From DIGJ01 sp041739345 (GTDB lineage: Bacteria; Bacillota; Clostridia; Lachnospirales; Lachnospiraceae), in assembly GCA_041739345.1 (NCBI GenBank), contig JBGSNZ010000009.1:186001-250000 (forward strand): 64,000 bases of DNA. The letters run 5' to 3'. Under the pieces are notes generated by a model that saw only the letters and a list, made by a program, of their open reading frames with translations, was not told the origin of the DNA and ran no database searches. This document shows, one piece after another, positions 1-10,900 of this stretch (positions within the stretch are counted from its first letter, which is position 1; every line of letters begins with the position of its first letter). The position numbers were made by a program, and so were the translations under genes.

Positions 1-3000
1 CTTCCTTTAATCCATCTTTTACTGATTGAAGTGTTTCCTTTTGAACCACAATACTTGCGTTTTCTGTTTCAATTTTTAAATCTATATCATTTTCTACCAT
101 TAGACTAACCACACTGGTTGGGACAACTATATCTGTCTTTGATACTTCATCCTTATTGTCTGGTATAAAAATACGGGCAACTGTCTCATGGGCTTCTTTC
201 AGCTTGTTAATTGTCTCCATCGCTTTCTCTTTTTCATAGACAATTTTATCATTTTTTTCTCCACTTGCAGTTGTTTCCCGATGTACGATTATCTTTGAGG
301 CAGTACTGTCACTTTCCCCTTCTTTTACTTCAACGGTAATTGTTTCCGCATTCTCAGCATTTCCATTGGATGAGGAAGGAGATGGTCCCTCATACTCTTT
401 CACCGTTACTGTCACCGTATAGTTCTGACTTGTCCCATCTTCTGCCGTCACCGTATAAGAGACAGGCTTCGTAAAATCCTGTGCAACTCCACTTGTTGGC
501 GATACGCTAATTCCTGTTTGAAGTATGGTTGGTGCCAGCTTTGTTACATCCGTTCCATACGGCACCATCAATGATATTGTTTTTTCTGTTTCATTCACAG
601 TTCCAGCAATTCCTGGAGTAAAATCACTTAAGTTAAAACTTGTAATCTCTTTCTGTTGGCTCTTGGGATTTTCTGTCCACACTGCATATAAGGTCACATT
701 GTTTGCAGGGATTATAATAGAAGCTCCTGATACCACTTTTGGCTCTTTCGAAAATGACCATCCCATAAGGTAATGCTTTTCTTTTATTAATGCACTGCCA
801 TCTAGTAAAACAGCATACTCTCCGGCATAATATTTCTTACTATCCACCGGTACATTTCCACTTCCCCCATTGGCATCATAGCTCACCATATACTTCCCAT
901 CCTCGATCCAGATGGCATAAAACACGGTATCGCTATCTGGAAACGTATAGGAAGAACCGACATTTCCACCATCTTTTGTCACAGCCCAGCCTCCAAATGT
1001 ATGATGTGACATCGAAAGCCCTTCTCCACTTGCGACCGAAACCTTGTCCCCCTTATAATAAATTCCTTGATCAACTGGAGCCGTTCCTTCTCCTCCATTC
1101 AAATCATAAGTCACCATATGCTTGGTATCTTCTGACCAGATGGCATACAGGGTAAGGTTCGAATCCACCACTTTGATCTCTGTCTTATCCAGAGGCGTTC
1201 CATCCGCCTTCAGTGACCATCCCTGGAAGGTGTGGTGTATGAAATACATGCTTCCCTTGTCTTTTAAGGATATAGTATCGTCGCTATAATATGCTTTCGT
1301 ATCGATTGGCGGTGTTCCACTGCCTCCATTGGCATGATAGATGATCGAATACGACTTCTTTGCCACGACTACTTCAACCGTCGCCTGACTGTTGCTCGGA
1401 TTATGGCACCCATTTGGCAGAGTAATCGTTGCTGTAAAGGTGTAGCTGCCGGCTTTATCAGCCTTGTAGCCGTCTGTATCTGCCCAGCTTGCTATTTGCA
1501 GGCTCACATCTTCTCCCTTTTTGGAATCAGCACTTCCTGCCGGTGTTAACGTCGAAGCTATCACCTTGTCGGGCAAGGCAGCTATGACTCCTTTTGCATC
1601 CTTATAAGTAGCACTTCCTTCTGTTCCGGCATCTACCGCTGCAATCGAAGAAAGCCCTGCTATGTCATAGGTTAGGGTTGAAAACTCATACTTATAAATT
1701 GGGCTATGGTTTTCTGCCAGATCCTCTGTCATACAATATACCTTATAACTGCTCCCCGCATCGAGATTCTCAAAACAGATATTCCGAACTTGTAATGCTT
1801 CTTCATATTTAACACTTCTCTTTGCAACAATAACACCACCCTCATAATCTTCACCTGCTTTGAGCTGATCTATCGTTGGCTCTTTGGCTCCTTTTGCAGA
1901 AACCAGGATATAGTAAAACGTACCCACTTCATCTAATGATACATCGGTAAATTTATATGCCGTATATCCATCACTCTCTGCCGCTCCATTATCTAAATTT
2001 GGATATTTCGTATCCGATACTATATGAAATACGTCCGCTGCACAACTCTCATTTCCCACCACGTCGATGGCTGCTCCCGTGATGATTGTAATCGACACAT
2101 CTCCATCTTTTATGGGAACGACCTTTGCCTGATAGGTCGAAGCATCTTCTTGCGTAAAGCTACTCACACTTCCATTGTCCACCTGGATATCTTCTTTTAT
2201 AAAATCCGTAACGTCTTCACTAAACTTAATCGTTACTGGAATGCTTTTCTCCCTGGTTGGGCTTTTCAGACTGCTCTCTATCGTCGGAACTGGTCCTTTC
2301 TGATCTAGGGTAATACTAGCTGATAAGCTACCATCGGTCTCATTCCCTGCTTCATCCTTGTACTTGACATAAATGGTCTTGTCCCCATCGCCATCACTTA
2401 AGGTTACCTCTTTTGTGGTCTGGTAGGTCTCATACGAAGCCCCCGAAAAATTAGAAGCCTCGCTAATCATCATTTCACTGGCTCCCTTTGCATAAAGGGT
2501 CAGAGTGACTTCTTTTTTATTTGTCTTCGTCTTCCCATCCTTGATCTTGATACTGCCTGACTCGGGTGCCAGCGCATCGATAACGGCCGCACCATTATAA
2601 CCAAGCGACCCCTTGGCACCAGGCGTTGGGAGCGTCAAATCGGCATCACTTCCATTTGCCATGTCAGTGATCGTTCCTCCATTTAAAGCAAGAGATGTAC
2701 TGTTCACATAATCAAGGTCTGCGCTATTATCTCCTGACTTTACGGTATAGGTAAAGGTCAGCTGCTTGGTTCCACTGCCCGATTTATACGAAGCCGTGCG
2801 ATCCGTAGTTCCAGTCTCTAGTGTCAGTGTCGGTGTCCCTGTGACAGCGACCGACCCGCTAAAATTCACCATAATTGAGATCGAATTCCAAGCCTTATAG
2901 GTTCTAGCAGAAGCAGATGTTGTGACAGATTCAACACTTGCTATCGGCATGTAGGCTTTTACATACATTTTACTTGCTTTGTTATTATCAGCATACCCCA

Positions 3001-4099
3001 TTAAAAGCATATCATTATTATCAATTGCTAAACTAAAAGAATCCGAATCAAAACCTGTTTTTGACCCCAACAATTCCCATTTTAACGAGGTTCTGTTATA
3101 TTTTTTAACATATTGTTGTTTCAATCCCGCACTATAAAAAACAATCGGATTATAATTTCTATCCATGACTAATTGTGGATAAGAAGCCTTTCCGGTTTCA
3201 ATAATCCCGCCAACAGTTTTCCATGTACCATCCGGACCATCACACATTATTAATTGTAAATTCTTTCCAGCTTCACAATAAGCTACATATGGATTGCCGC
3301 CTAAACCAAATTTTATTGTAGGATATATACCATCAATACTCTTACTAAAACTTCCAAAATCGGACCATTGATTATTCTTGTATCTTTTAACATAAAGCTT
3401 TCCAGGTGATGTCAACTCATAGACACAATATAGATATCCATTTTTGTTGCATCCAATGGTATAATAAGCTGCATTACAAGTAGCAGAACCTATATCAGTT
3501 AATGCTGTTGTAGTAATTATATTGGTAGTAGTATCCTTTTTATATCTTACTACCCGCACTGTATGTGAATCTGATGTATAATATGCAACATAAACAATAC
3601 TATTATAAACCGTCATTGATAGTTTATAGACATAAGAATTATTTGTTTTCGCTGTATCTCCATATGTATCCCAAGTTTTTTTACTTGTGTTATACTTTCT
3701 TACATAAATAGTACTACCTATCTTATATGCAATATAAAGAGATCCATCTTTGGCATCAACTTGTAATTGGCAATCACTTACCTTCCCTTCGGAAAGATTC
3801 TCTTTTCCAAGGGTAACCCACTTTTTATTCCCCTTATCATACTTTTTTACCGTTGCACCAGACTGATTATACTTATCCATATAAGCTGCATATATATTAC
3901 CAGCTTCATCCGTTACTACTTGGGGGCAGCCTACACTTCCGCTAGATACGTTTTCCCCTAACGTAACCCATCCATACTGTGCCGCCTGCACCTTTTGGGG
4001 TGCCAGATAAAGACTCGTCACCACCATAGCGATTGACAATATAATTCCCCATATGCTACGTCCTTTCTTTAAAAACTTTCTCTTTCCATACTCATTCAT
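1..4099 (-). CDS. Giant secreted surface protein, propeller plus Ig-like and Listeria-Bacteroides repeats (C-terminus beyond the window)
   Basis: The frame is open from an ATG at 4099 to the left edge, giving 1366 residues without a stop, so it is partial. The start has an AAAGGAGA ribosome binding site about 7 bases upstream. Residues 1-40 form a signal peptide. Residues about 41-375 repeat a motif of roughly 50 residues (VTDEAGNIYAAYMD, KWVTLG) that looks like the blades of a beta-propeller. Residues about 385-900 are Ig-like modules. Residues about 915-1140 hold three Listeria-Bacteroides (InlB B-type) repeats of the NGGSGTPP...FQGWS kind. Residues about 1145-1215 form a module ending in DGTSQNYTVTV, typical of cadherin-like or DUF5018 domains. 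It is probably an exported adhesin or surface-layer-type protein. The ligand cannot be read from the sequence, and any wall anchor would lie outside the window. Confidence 0.9.
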   Translation of the reverse strand, partial: MNEYGKRKFLKKGRSIWGIILSIAMVVTSLYLAPQKVQAAQYGWVTLGENVSSGSVGCPQVVTDEAGNIYAAYMDKYNQSGATVKKYDKGNKKWVTLGKENLSEGKVSDCQLQVDAKDGSLYIAYKIGSTIYVRKYNTSKKTWDTYGDTAKTNNSYVYKLSMTVYNSIVYVAYYTSDSHTVRVVRYKKDTTTNIITTTALTDIGSATCNAAYYTIGCNKNGYLYCVYELTSPGKLYVKRYKNNQWSDFGSFSKSIDGIYPTIKFGLGGNPYVAYCEAGKNLQLIMCDGPDGTWKTVGGIIETGKASYPQLVMDRNYNPIVFYSAGLKQQYVKKYNRTSLKWELLGSKTGFDSDSFSLAIDNNDMLLMGYADNNKASKMYVKAYMPIASVESVTTSASARTYKAWNSISIMVNFSGSVAVTGTPTLTLETGTTDRTASYKSGSGTKQLTFTYTVKSGDNSADLDYVNSTSLALNGGTITDMANGSDADLTLPTPGAKGSLGYNGAAVIDALAPESGSIKIKDGKTKTNKKEVTLTLYAKGASEMMISEASNFSGASYETYQTTKEVTLSDGDGDKTIYVKYKDEAGNETDGSLSASITLDQKGPVPTIESSLKSPTREKSIPVTIKFSEDVTDFIKEDIQVDNGSVSSFTQEDASTYQAKVVPIKDGDVSITIITGAAIDVVGNESCAADVFHIVSDTKYPNLDNGAAESDGYTAYKFTDVSLDEVGTFYYILVSAKGAKEPTIDQLKAGEDYEGGVIVAKRSVKYEEALQVRNICFENLDAGSSYKVYCMTEDLAENHSPIYKYEFSTLTYDIAGLSSIAAVDAGTEGSATYKDAKGVIAALPDKVIASTLTPAGSADSKKGEDVSLQIASWADTDGYKADKAGSYTFTATITLPNGCHNPSNSQATVEVVVAKKSYSIIYHANGGSGTPPIDTKAYYSDDTISLKDKGSMYFIHHTFQGWSLKADGTPLDKTEIKVVDSNLTLYAIWSEDTKHMVTYDLNGGEGTAPVDQGIYYKGDKVSVASGEGLSMSHHTFGGWAVTKDGGNVGSSYTFPDSDTVFYAIWIEDGKYMVSYDANGGSGNVPVDSKKYYAGEYAVLLDGSALIKEKHYLMGWSFSKEPKVVSGASIIIPANNVTLYAVWTENPKSQQKEITSFNLSDFTPGIAGTVNETEKTISLMVPYGTDVTKLAPTILQTGISVSPTSGVAQDFTKPVSYTVTAEDGTSQNYTVTVTVKEYEGPSPSSSNGNAENAETITVEVKEGESDSTASKIIVHRETTASGEKNDKIVYEKEKAMETINKLKEAHETVARIFIPDNKDEVSKTDIVVPTSVVSLMVENDIDLKIETENASIVVQKETLQSVKDGLKE

Positions 4100-4162
4100 A
4101 CGTTTTATCTCCTTTTTACAAATATCTTTTATTATATAATATGCATCTCACAAAATTCTCAC

Positions 4163-4198
4163 AAAAAAAATACCCGCCACCATGCATGGTGACAAGTA
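4163..4198 (-). terminator. Intrinsic terminator of the 5162-7108/4204-5157 two-component operon
   Basis: On the minus strand, 5 bases after the regulator stop, a 28-base sequence folds fully on itself (14 pairs, with a few G-T pairs, centred on CCATGCATGG). It is followed by eight T residues. Confidence 0.9.
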
Positions 4199-4203
4199 CC
4201 TTT

Positions 4204-5157
4204 CTATGAGTAAAACATACGAAGCTTCTCTTCCATCTTAATACAGACTTCCTCTGCCTTCTCTTTTTCATTTTTTTTCTCATATGCACAGATCAAACGG
4301 TTGCATATTGTTTCAAACATATTTTGAGATGCATATTTTGCAGGTTCGCCCCACAGATAGTCTCTGCTGCCAAACAGATTCCCCCGGTAAAACTGAAACA
4401 AGGATTCTTTTACCGCATCCTCCTTCCAATCCTCACCCTGTATCTGCTCATAGATACACTCCAGTTCATCCACATCATAACAGACATTTTCAATCGAAAA
4501 CGTATAATATCCCAAACTATTTTTTAATTGAAACGCAATTCCTGCCTCTTCCAACGATTTTTTCATCCGGTAGATGGTCGTATATAATAAATGCTCCAGC
4601 TTCTCATTATTTGATTCCGGCCATAATTTTTCAATAATATCCCATTTATTGAGCCCCTTTTTTCGGTATATCATAAAAAGGGCAAACAGCTCTTCTGCTT
4701 TTTGCGTCGGCCATGCAATCAAAGAGTTTTCTCCTTCTATGATATCAACCGTTCCCAAAAAATGTACTTCCATTTGATGATGTAACACTTTTTCCTGTGC
4801 ATCTTTTTTGAAATCCCCCCTCGTAATTGCCTCTGCGATATCCTCCTTTGTGGGAGGCTTTAATATGTAATGAAGCGCATTTAAACGAAATGCTTCGATT
4901 GCATACTGATTGTATGCCGTAACAAACACTATCTTTGCGCCATTCAATTGATCTGATAACTCAATCGCCAACTCAATTCCATTGATACCCGGCATTTCAA
5001 TATCCAGAAAAATTATATCCTGAGAAATTCCTGGAATTTCTTCAAGCGCTTTTCTGGAACTGGTAAACGTCCCTACAATTTCTACCCCTAGTTCTTTTAG
5101 CATTTCTGCCAAATACTCCAACACCAGGATTTCATCATCCACAATCACTACCCGCAA
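4204..5157 (-). CDS. Response regulator with SARP/BTAD-type output
   Basis: The 317-residue protein begins with a receiver domain (residues 1-115): acidic D7/D8, phosphoacceptor D52 in FLDIEMPG, T80 and K100. Residues about 130-220 look like a winged-helix DNA-binding domain and residues 225-317 like a bacterial transcriptional activator (BTAD/TPR) domain, the layout of SARP-like regulators. It starts 4 bases after the stop of the 7TM kinase gene, so the two form an operon, and it ends at a strong terminator. The partner kinase should phosphorylate D52. Targets are not visible, but the neighbouring secreted-protein genes are natural candidates (inference). Confidence 0.88.
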   Translation of the reverse strand: MRVVIVDDEILVLEYLAEMLKELGVEIVGTFTSSRKALEEIPGISQDIIFLDIEMPGINGIELAIELSDQLNGAKIVFVTAYNQYAIEAFRLNALHYILKPPTKEDIAEAITRGDFKKDAQEKVLHHQMEVHFLGTVDIIEGENSLIAWPTQKAEELFALFMIYRKKGLNKWDIIEKLWPESNNEKLEHLLYTTIYRMKKSLEEAGIAFQLKNSLGYYTFSIENVCYDVDELECIYEQIQGEDWKEDAVKESLFQFYRGNLFGSRDYLWGEPAKYASQNMFETICNRLICAYEKKNEKEKAEEVCIKMEEKLRMFYS

Positions 5158-5161
5158 TATT

Positions 5162-7108
5162 TTACTCCTCCTTATGTAAAGGGATCTGAAACCAGACCGT
5201 TACTCCCTTATCCACTTCCTCAATATGTAACTCTTCCTGGTAATAATGTGCTAACCGATTTCTAATATTACGAATTCCAACTCCCATTTTTCCAATGTTT
5301 TTATCATCTTTTGTTTCTTCTTGCAATCTCTCCCTGCTTACCTTTGAAAACCCAGGCCCGTTGTCATAAACGGAAATGATTGCATACTCCTCTTTTTTGT
5401 ATATGGACAAACTAACATATCCTTCCTCTTCCCTCTTTAGTGCACCGTGACGGATCGCATTTTCCACCAGAGGCTGGATGAGCAGTGGAATCAGTTTTTG
5501 TTTTTTCAACGCCTCTTCTATAAAAAAATCTACCTGGATTCGGTCTCCAAAACGAGCCTTTTCGATGAATACATAAGATTGTATGATTTCTAATTCACTT
5601 TCCAGTCCAATATACTCTTTGGAACTGTCCACATAAAAGGAATGTTTTAAAAACTCGGAAAGATGTTGTAACAGTTCATATGCTTTATGCGGATTGGTTT
5701 TTTGAAGGCTCATGATACTGCTCAGCGAATTAAAAAGAAAATGCGGTTTAATCTGCGCCTGTAAAAAAGCTACTTCACTTCGCATTGCACTCGTTGATAT
5801 CTTTTCCATATTATAATTGCTTTCGAGCAAAGCTACTGTAAGTGTTTCATTTTTTTGAAAAATCTCATGATAACGATATATCATAAGAAAAAGCCAAAAT
5901 AAAATATAAAACACACTGGAATATATCGCAAGTCTTTTGTTCCCTATTTTTCCCATTGTAAACATGATAACATCCAGATCAAAGACATTGACCGCATAAA
6001 GCACAAGAAGCAAAAAGGTATGTTCAATCATATTGATTCCAAGGGAGGTCTCTTTCCAATAAAAGTAGAGTAGGCGCAGCGCAAGAACTAACAGAATAAA
6101 AAAGTTGAGCGCACAAACACCTTTCCAAAGCGTATATGCATATGCTGGATAGACAAAATCAGTCAGTAATAAAATTCCTTGCATGTAAAAAACAAGATTA
6201 CGGTAACTCTTACTGATGATTCGTTCCTCCATCTTATGAACCAGCATCACAAGGGAAGCGATATACATGCAAATAATCGCTGTTTCCACACGAATCAATC
6301 CTTCTGAAGAAATCCATGGAATCAAAAGCTTTAGTACCCGCTCTCCGAGTGTAGCATTCAAAAGGGCAAATAAAATCACTACCAAGGGAAATACTACAGA
6401 GGCCGGTTCTCGTTTCCGATACGCTGGAATAAAGAGAACCATCATCGCATAAATAGCACCAATACCAATCATAAAAGCAATTCGGGCGACCTCAAAAAAG
6501 AGATTCGTATTATTCATCTGAACAATATTTTTTTGTAATCCAAATAAGACAGGTTCTGCAATCCCCCCCTGCGCATATTTATGACTGGACAGCTGAATAA
6601 TTACTTCCAGCGTATCGCTATTACTTTCAAAAAACAGGATTCCCGGATCATTTCCCATCACTTCATTTTTTAGGGAATCGCCAGGTTTACCGTCGGTATA
6701 CACTAGTTTTCCATCTACAAAAATCTTACAGTTCACACGAATGCTCTGTTTTTTTATACCATAAAATGTATTCGGAATCACATGATTTATTGTAAGCCGA
6801 TAGGTTGCACATCCATGATCAGGATATGACTTGCCAGACATATCCTGATCCCAGCTTCCGGGCACCATCATATAGGAAGGTGCTTCCTCATTTCCATCAA
6901 AATCATCGGGTGAAAGAAGCTTGCCAAAATAAAATTCCCATGCACCATTGAGTTCCAACACGCCTGTCTTCTGAGCTTTGACTTCCAAAAGATTTACCGC
7001 TCCATTTTTTACACGCATGGAACTACTTTCATTTTTATAATAGAAAAAAATACTGATACTGGAAACAAACAACAGCAATAAAATTGCATTCTTATATTTT
7101 TTTAACAT
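5162..7108 (-). CDS. 7TM-type sensor histidine kinase (YesM/LytS-like catalytic part)
   Basis: The 648-residue protein has an N-terminal membrane anchor and an extracytoplasmic beta-sandwich (about 30-195; ELNGAWEFYFG and VPGSWDQD motifs) of the carbohydrate-binding-like type found in 7TMR-DISM proteins. Seven or so hydrophobic segments follow (about 205-420). The cytoplasmic part carries a His_kinase box with H near residue 456 (QAQIKPHFLFNSL), an N-box near 546 (PLVENAIRHG) and a G-box near 581 (DNGPGF). It is probably a sensor of an extracellular ligand and partner of the downstream regulator. The ligand is unknown. Confidence 0.9.
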   Translation of the reverse strand: MLKKYKNAILLLLFVSSISIFFYYKNESSSMRVKNGAVNLLEVKAQKTGVLELNGAWEFYFGKLLSPDDFDGNEEAPSYMMVPGSWDQDMSGKSYPDHGCATYRLTINHVIPNTFYGIKKQSIRVNCKIFVDGKLVYTDGKPGDSLKNEVMGNDPGILFFESNSDTLEVIIQLSSHKYAQGGIAEPVLFGLQKNIVQMNNTNLFFEVARIAFMIGIGAIYAMMVLFIPAYRKREPASVVFPLVVILFALLNATLGERVLKLLIPWISSEGLIRVETAIICMYIASLVMLVHKMEERIISKSYRNLVFYMQGILLLTDFVYPAYAYTLWKGVCALNFFILLVLALRLLYFYWKETSLGINMIEHTFLLLVLYAVNVFDLDVIMFTMGKIGNKRLAIYSSVFYILFWLFLMIYRYHEIFQKNETLTVALLESNYNMEKISTSAMRSEVAFLQAQIKPHFLFNSLSSIMSLQKTNPHKAYELLQHLSEFLKHSFYVDSSKEYIGLESELEIIQSYVFIEKARFGDRIQVDFFIEEALKKQKLIPLLIQPLVENAIRHGALKREEEGYVSLSIYKKEEYAIISVYDNGPGFSKVSRERLQEETKDDKNIGKMGVGIRNIRNRLAHYYQEELHIEEVDKGVTVWFQIPLHKEE

Positions 7109-7192
7109 AATTATTACTATACACCTAAGCTTACTCTTTTCGCAACAATGATTTCTTTCATGCCTAACGGGTTTTTGCTAATTGTTTCAAAC

Positions 7193-7774
7193 CTATTTTC
7201 TCCTTGGATGAATATCATAGTACCAATCCCAATCGGCTTCATCAACGCTCTTGTCTGTTCTATAAAATGTATGAGGTTCCACTTCTTCCTCCTCAATTAG
7301 ATAACAGTAATCGATACTATCATCATCAATATTATATTCGAGGCGATATGTTGTTTTAACATTAGATGAGCCCTCAGGGTCCATAGGATCTGGGCACATA
7401 TGCACATCCTGTATTATAAAATTGTTTTCTTCTTTATTAAAAGAAGATTCTTCCCTTGTAACCTTAAACCACTCACCTACTTTGCTATCATAAACGATAC
7501 AATCAAAATCAAAATTATCCGCTTTTTCTTCTTTTCCAAGATTCCTTTCCTTAATAGCCAAAAGCCATCCATCTTCTGCTTCCCATATTCCTACAAGAGT
7601 TTTCTCCTCCTCTGTCAGATTACTTATTTCAACCGTTTGATCCTTTGTATCTTGATTGCCAGTTGTTTCTTGATTGGCAGTTGCTCCTTGATCATCTTGA
7701 GCCTTATGTCCACATGCTGTAATAGTCAATAGCAGCATACTTGTTAACACGACTACTAATACTTTCCTCATCAT
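7193..7774 (-). CDS. Small secreted lipoprotein
   Basis: The 193-residue protein starts with a lipoprotein signal peptide ending in the lipobox TITAC at about residue 21, followed by a Gln/Thr/Asn-rich linker to about residue 48. The rest (EEKTLVGIWEAEDGWLLAI... to the C-terminus) is acidic and rich in aromatic residues, and begins like proteins with a short lipocalin- or DUF-type beta barrel (VGIWEA). I do not recognise a family. It lies between the two-component genes and the 1305-residue surface protein, with its own spacing on both sides. Confidence 0.8.
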   Translation of the reverse strand: MMRKVLVVVLTSMLLLTITACGHKAQDDQGATANQETTGNQDTKDQTVEISNLTEEEKTLVGIWEAEDGWLLAIKERNLGKEEKADNFDFDCIVYDSKVGEWFKVTREESSFNKEENNFIIQDVHMCPDPMDPEGSSNVKTTYRLEYNIDDDSIDYCYLIEEEEVEPHTFYRTDKSVDEADWDWYYDIHPRRK

Positions 7775-7836
7775 TTAATTACTCCCTTCATAAATTGGTC
7801 TAGTTAAAACCGTATCCGCCTTTCTGTGCACTGAGC

Positions 7837-7866
7837 AAAAAGAGCCCACCGAAGCAGGTGAGCTCT
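7837..7866 (-). terminator. Intrinsic terminator after the 1305-residue surface protein gene
   Basis: Nine-base arms (GAGCTCACC/GGTGGGCTC with one G-T pair) and a 6-base loop are followed by five T residues on the minus strand, about 42 bases after the stop at 7908. Confidence 0.88.
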
Positions 7867-7907
7867 TTCAATTATCTTACATAACGTTACTTATAAAAAG
7901 GCTATTG

Positions 7908-10900
7908 TTAGTTCACCTGTAAGCGTCCAAAAATGGTATTATATAAATTTTTATCATCCTGAACTTCAATTACTGCTTTATCATACTCTGCTGTTATCTG
8001 AGTTCCTTCCTTTACTTCGACTTCATCATTCGTTCCATTTAAATGAAGGATTATCTTAATCTCTCCGGCAGCAACGGCATCTTTACTTACAATCTTAACT
8101 TCCTTGTAGTTTTCAGGATTGTTGGTTCTTACCTGCACCAGCATACCCGATAGATCCAGTGTTTCTCCTACCTTATAAGTTAGCTTTGGTTTTTGAGTAA
8201 CCCAGATTGATTCTTCATTTGGTGTCTGTTTTACAGTTACTTGAAACGTTTGTTTTACATCGCTCGAACACCAGAACCTATACTGATCTTTTGGCAATTG
8301 CAAATACATATCAAATGTATACGTACCAATCTCACCTTCATATGGGCTTCCCTCATCGCTCCACCAACTATTTTGATCGTTTATGCCATCAACTTTTGCT
8401 ATTATTTCTTTGGTGGTCCCATCTTCCAAGCTTGCTGTAAGAGTTACCTTCTTGTTTTCAAAATACTGATTTTTCAATTGATAGCTTCGACATAAAAACA
8501 AATCAGATTTTATCTCCATCGGAGTATCCGTATAAGAAATCTCAGTAACTACAGGGCGTGTTTCCGTCTGGATCGGATCAACTATAATATCTGCCTTAAT
8601 TTTATTAAAATCATAATTATAATATGCCTCATATTTGTACTCAAAGCTTGGATCAAAGGTATACTGAATCGCTCCTCCTGTTACTGTTGTTTGTGAATAA
8701 CAATTCCAATTGTATACTGGTATCATATCTATTTCACCAGAAGGCCTGATAATTTCTACGGAATCTGGTAGTTTATTCGCATATATCGAAGCTGCTACCA
8801 CATCCCTATCGGTTAGATGCTCATCTGTTTTTATCTCTATTGGGGTAATTGGCGTATATCCAGTTGCATCTATTCCTTCAATACTTATGTTGATTTTTTT
8901 ATACACATTTTTGTCAGTTCTGGAAGTGGCTGTAATCGTTGTCATACCCTTGTATGTGGCTAAAAAGGTACCATTGGTATGACTGATTTTGCCATTAGTT
9001 GACTGCCATGTTACAAACTTATATGCCTCTTTATCTGGCGCTACCGCTACAAGTGCATTTAAGTTTAAAACCTCGCCAACTTTTATGGTTAGTGGTGCAC
9101 TTACTTCAATTACCGAAATAGTTATTGCCTCCGTCTTAGGTTTAAACGCTGTCTGAGTTGTACTCGGAGCTTCATTATCTTCATCAAAGTCAACGCTACT
9201 TACTGTTTGAGGGGTCACTACATTTACCGTTCTCTCCACCAGATATCTTCCACTGGAGACATCCTTTTGCTTTGATTTGTATCCTACTGGTACTTCTACA
9301 TCAAATTTGAATGTATACTTTCCTGGAACCGTTCCATTGAACTGATCCGTAGAAGAACTATAATAACTATTGATTTCACATGGGTGGGTGGTACCGTCTT
9401 CTGCGTTGAGCGTAAAGATATTATCCTTTTTATTCGACCATACAAACTGACTTAATACATCTCGCCCTTTTACTGCATGTGTATCTTCTGACAATGTAAG
9501 TTCTGGTAGCTGGTCATACCCGGTGATTGCAATTCGATCGTCGGTCTGCTTTGTCTGTACATCGACAATAACACAAATGTTGCAGTAGTCGTCTCCGCCA
9601 TAGCCATCTGGAAGATTACTATAACCAGTTATCATATATTTGCCCGTTCTTCTTCCATCAAAATCACCATACCAATAATCATCTAATGTAGTGTTTAAGG
9701 TTCCAACGATATTGTTATCTTCATAGATAATTTCAACATCCTTTGGAAGTTTTCCAGATGCTTTTAACTGAGTTAGATCCACAATTTTTTCATCTTTATT
9801 CAGAACAATGGTTGGAAGTTCCTTGTAACTTACTACTTTTTTACCTTGAATATGGATATCGACTACTCCATATGCATTTTTGTTTGTCTGAGAGCGAGCT
9901 TCAACCCGAACGATACCGGGGTCGATTGGATTGATTTTTCCTGTACTAGCATCAATTGTTGCATTGCCCATGCTAGAGCTTATGCTATTGTATACCTTCC
10001 ATGTCACATCGGACATATTTGCTTTTAATGTAACTGGTGTACCTGCTACTACCGTACCTGGATTTTCTATCACGATTTGAACAGCCTCTCCACTTGCGGT
10101 TCCAGGATCTGTTGTTCCACCTGGATTTCCACCTGTGCTGCCACCTGTAGTTCCAGTATTTACGTTCTCTCCAGGCTTTACTGTTTTATCAAACGATTGG
10201 GTTCCTTTTGCATCATCTGCTATTTCAAGCTGTGTATTTTTTGTATTAACTTTAGTATCATTTCCTTCTACCTTAACACTTCCTACTTTACCATCACCTT
10301 CAATGGTATTTTTATCCCCACGTGTGGTAACCTTTGTGACGGTTGCACCTAGTGCAACTGAAATCGTTGCATTGGCTCCATCACTTTGTATCGCTTCAAT
10401 CGTTGCTCCGCCGCCAATCTTTACAACCGCCGCATCCCCGCTTGAAGTAAATTCTTTTATATCTGCATTTATAGTAAGATTGCTATCTTTTCCGTTATTT
10501 TTCACTGAATCAATTGCTTTTTCAATGGTAACATGTGCATTTGCTGCCTTTTTATCAATCTGCAGTGTTTTAGCTTGAATATCTACTTTTAGACTGGCAT
10601 TGGATGTAAGGTTAATCTTTTCTATCTTGGAAGCCGTTTCTCCCTCTGCTGCCTTATCCACCAATTGAATCTTTTGCCCTGTAACGCTTCCGCTAACCGT
10701 TGCTGTTCCAATTTCGCATGCTTTTGTCTCAATATTTACATTCGAATTGGTTGCAGATTTAATTTCTAAATTTCCTTTAAATCCATCCAACGATACTGTT
10801 ATATCACCATTCAACTTTGTGCTAACCGTTATCGATTTAATGGTAGCAGATCCATTTTGCTTTATTGATACATTTCCAACAGCATCTAGCTCAACAATTA

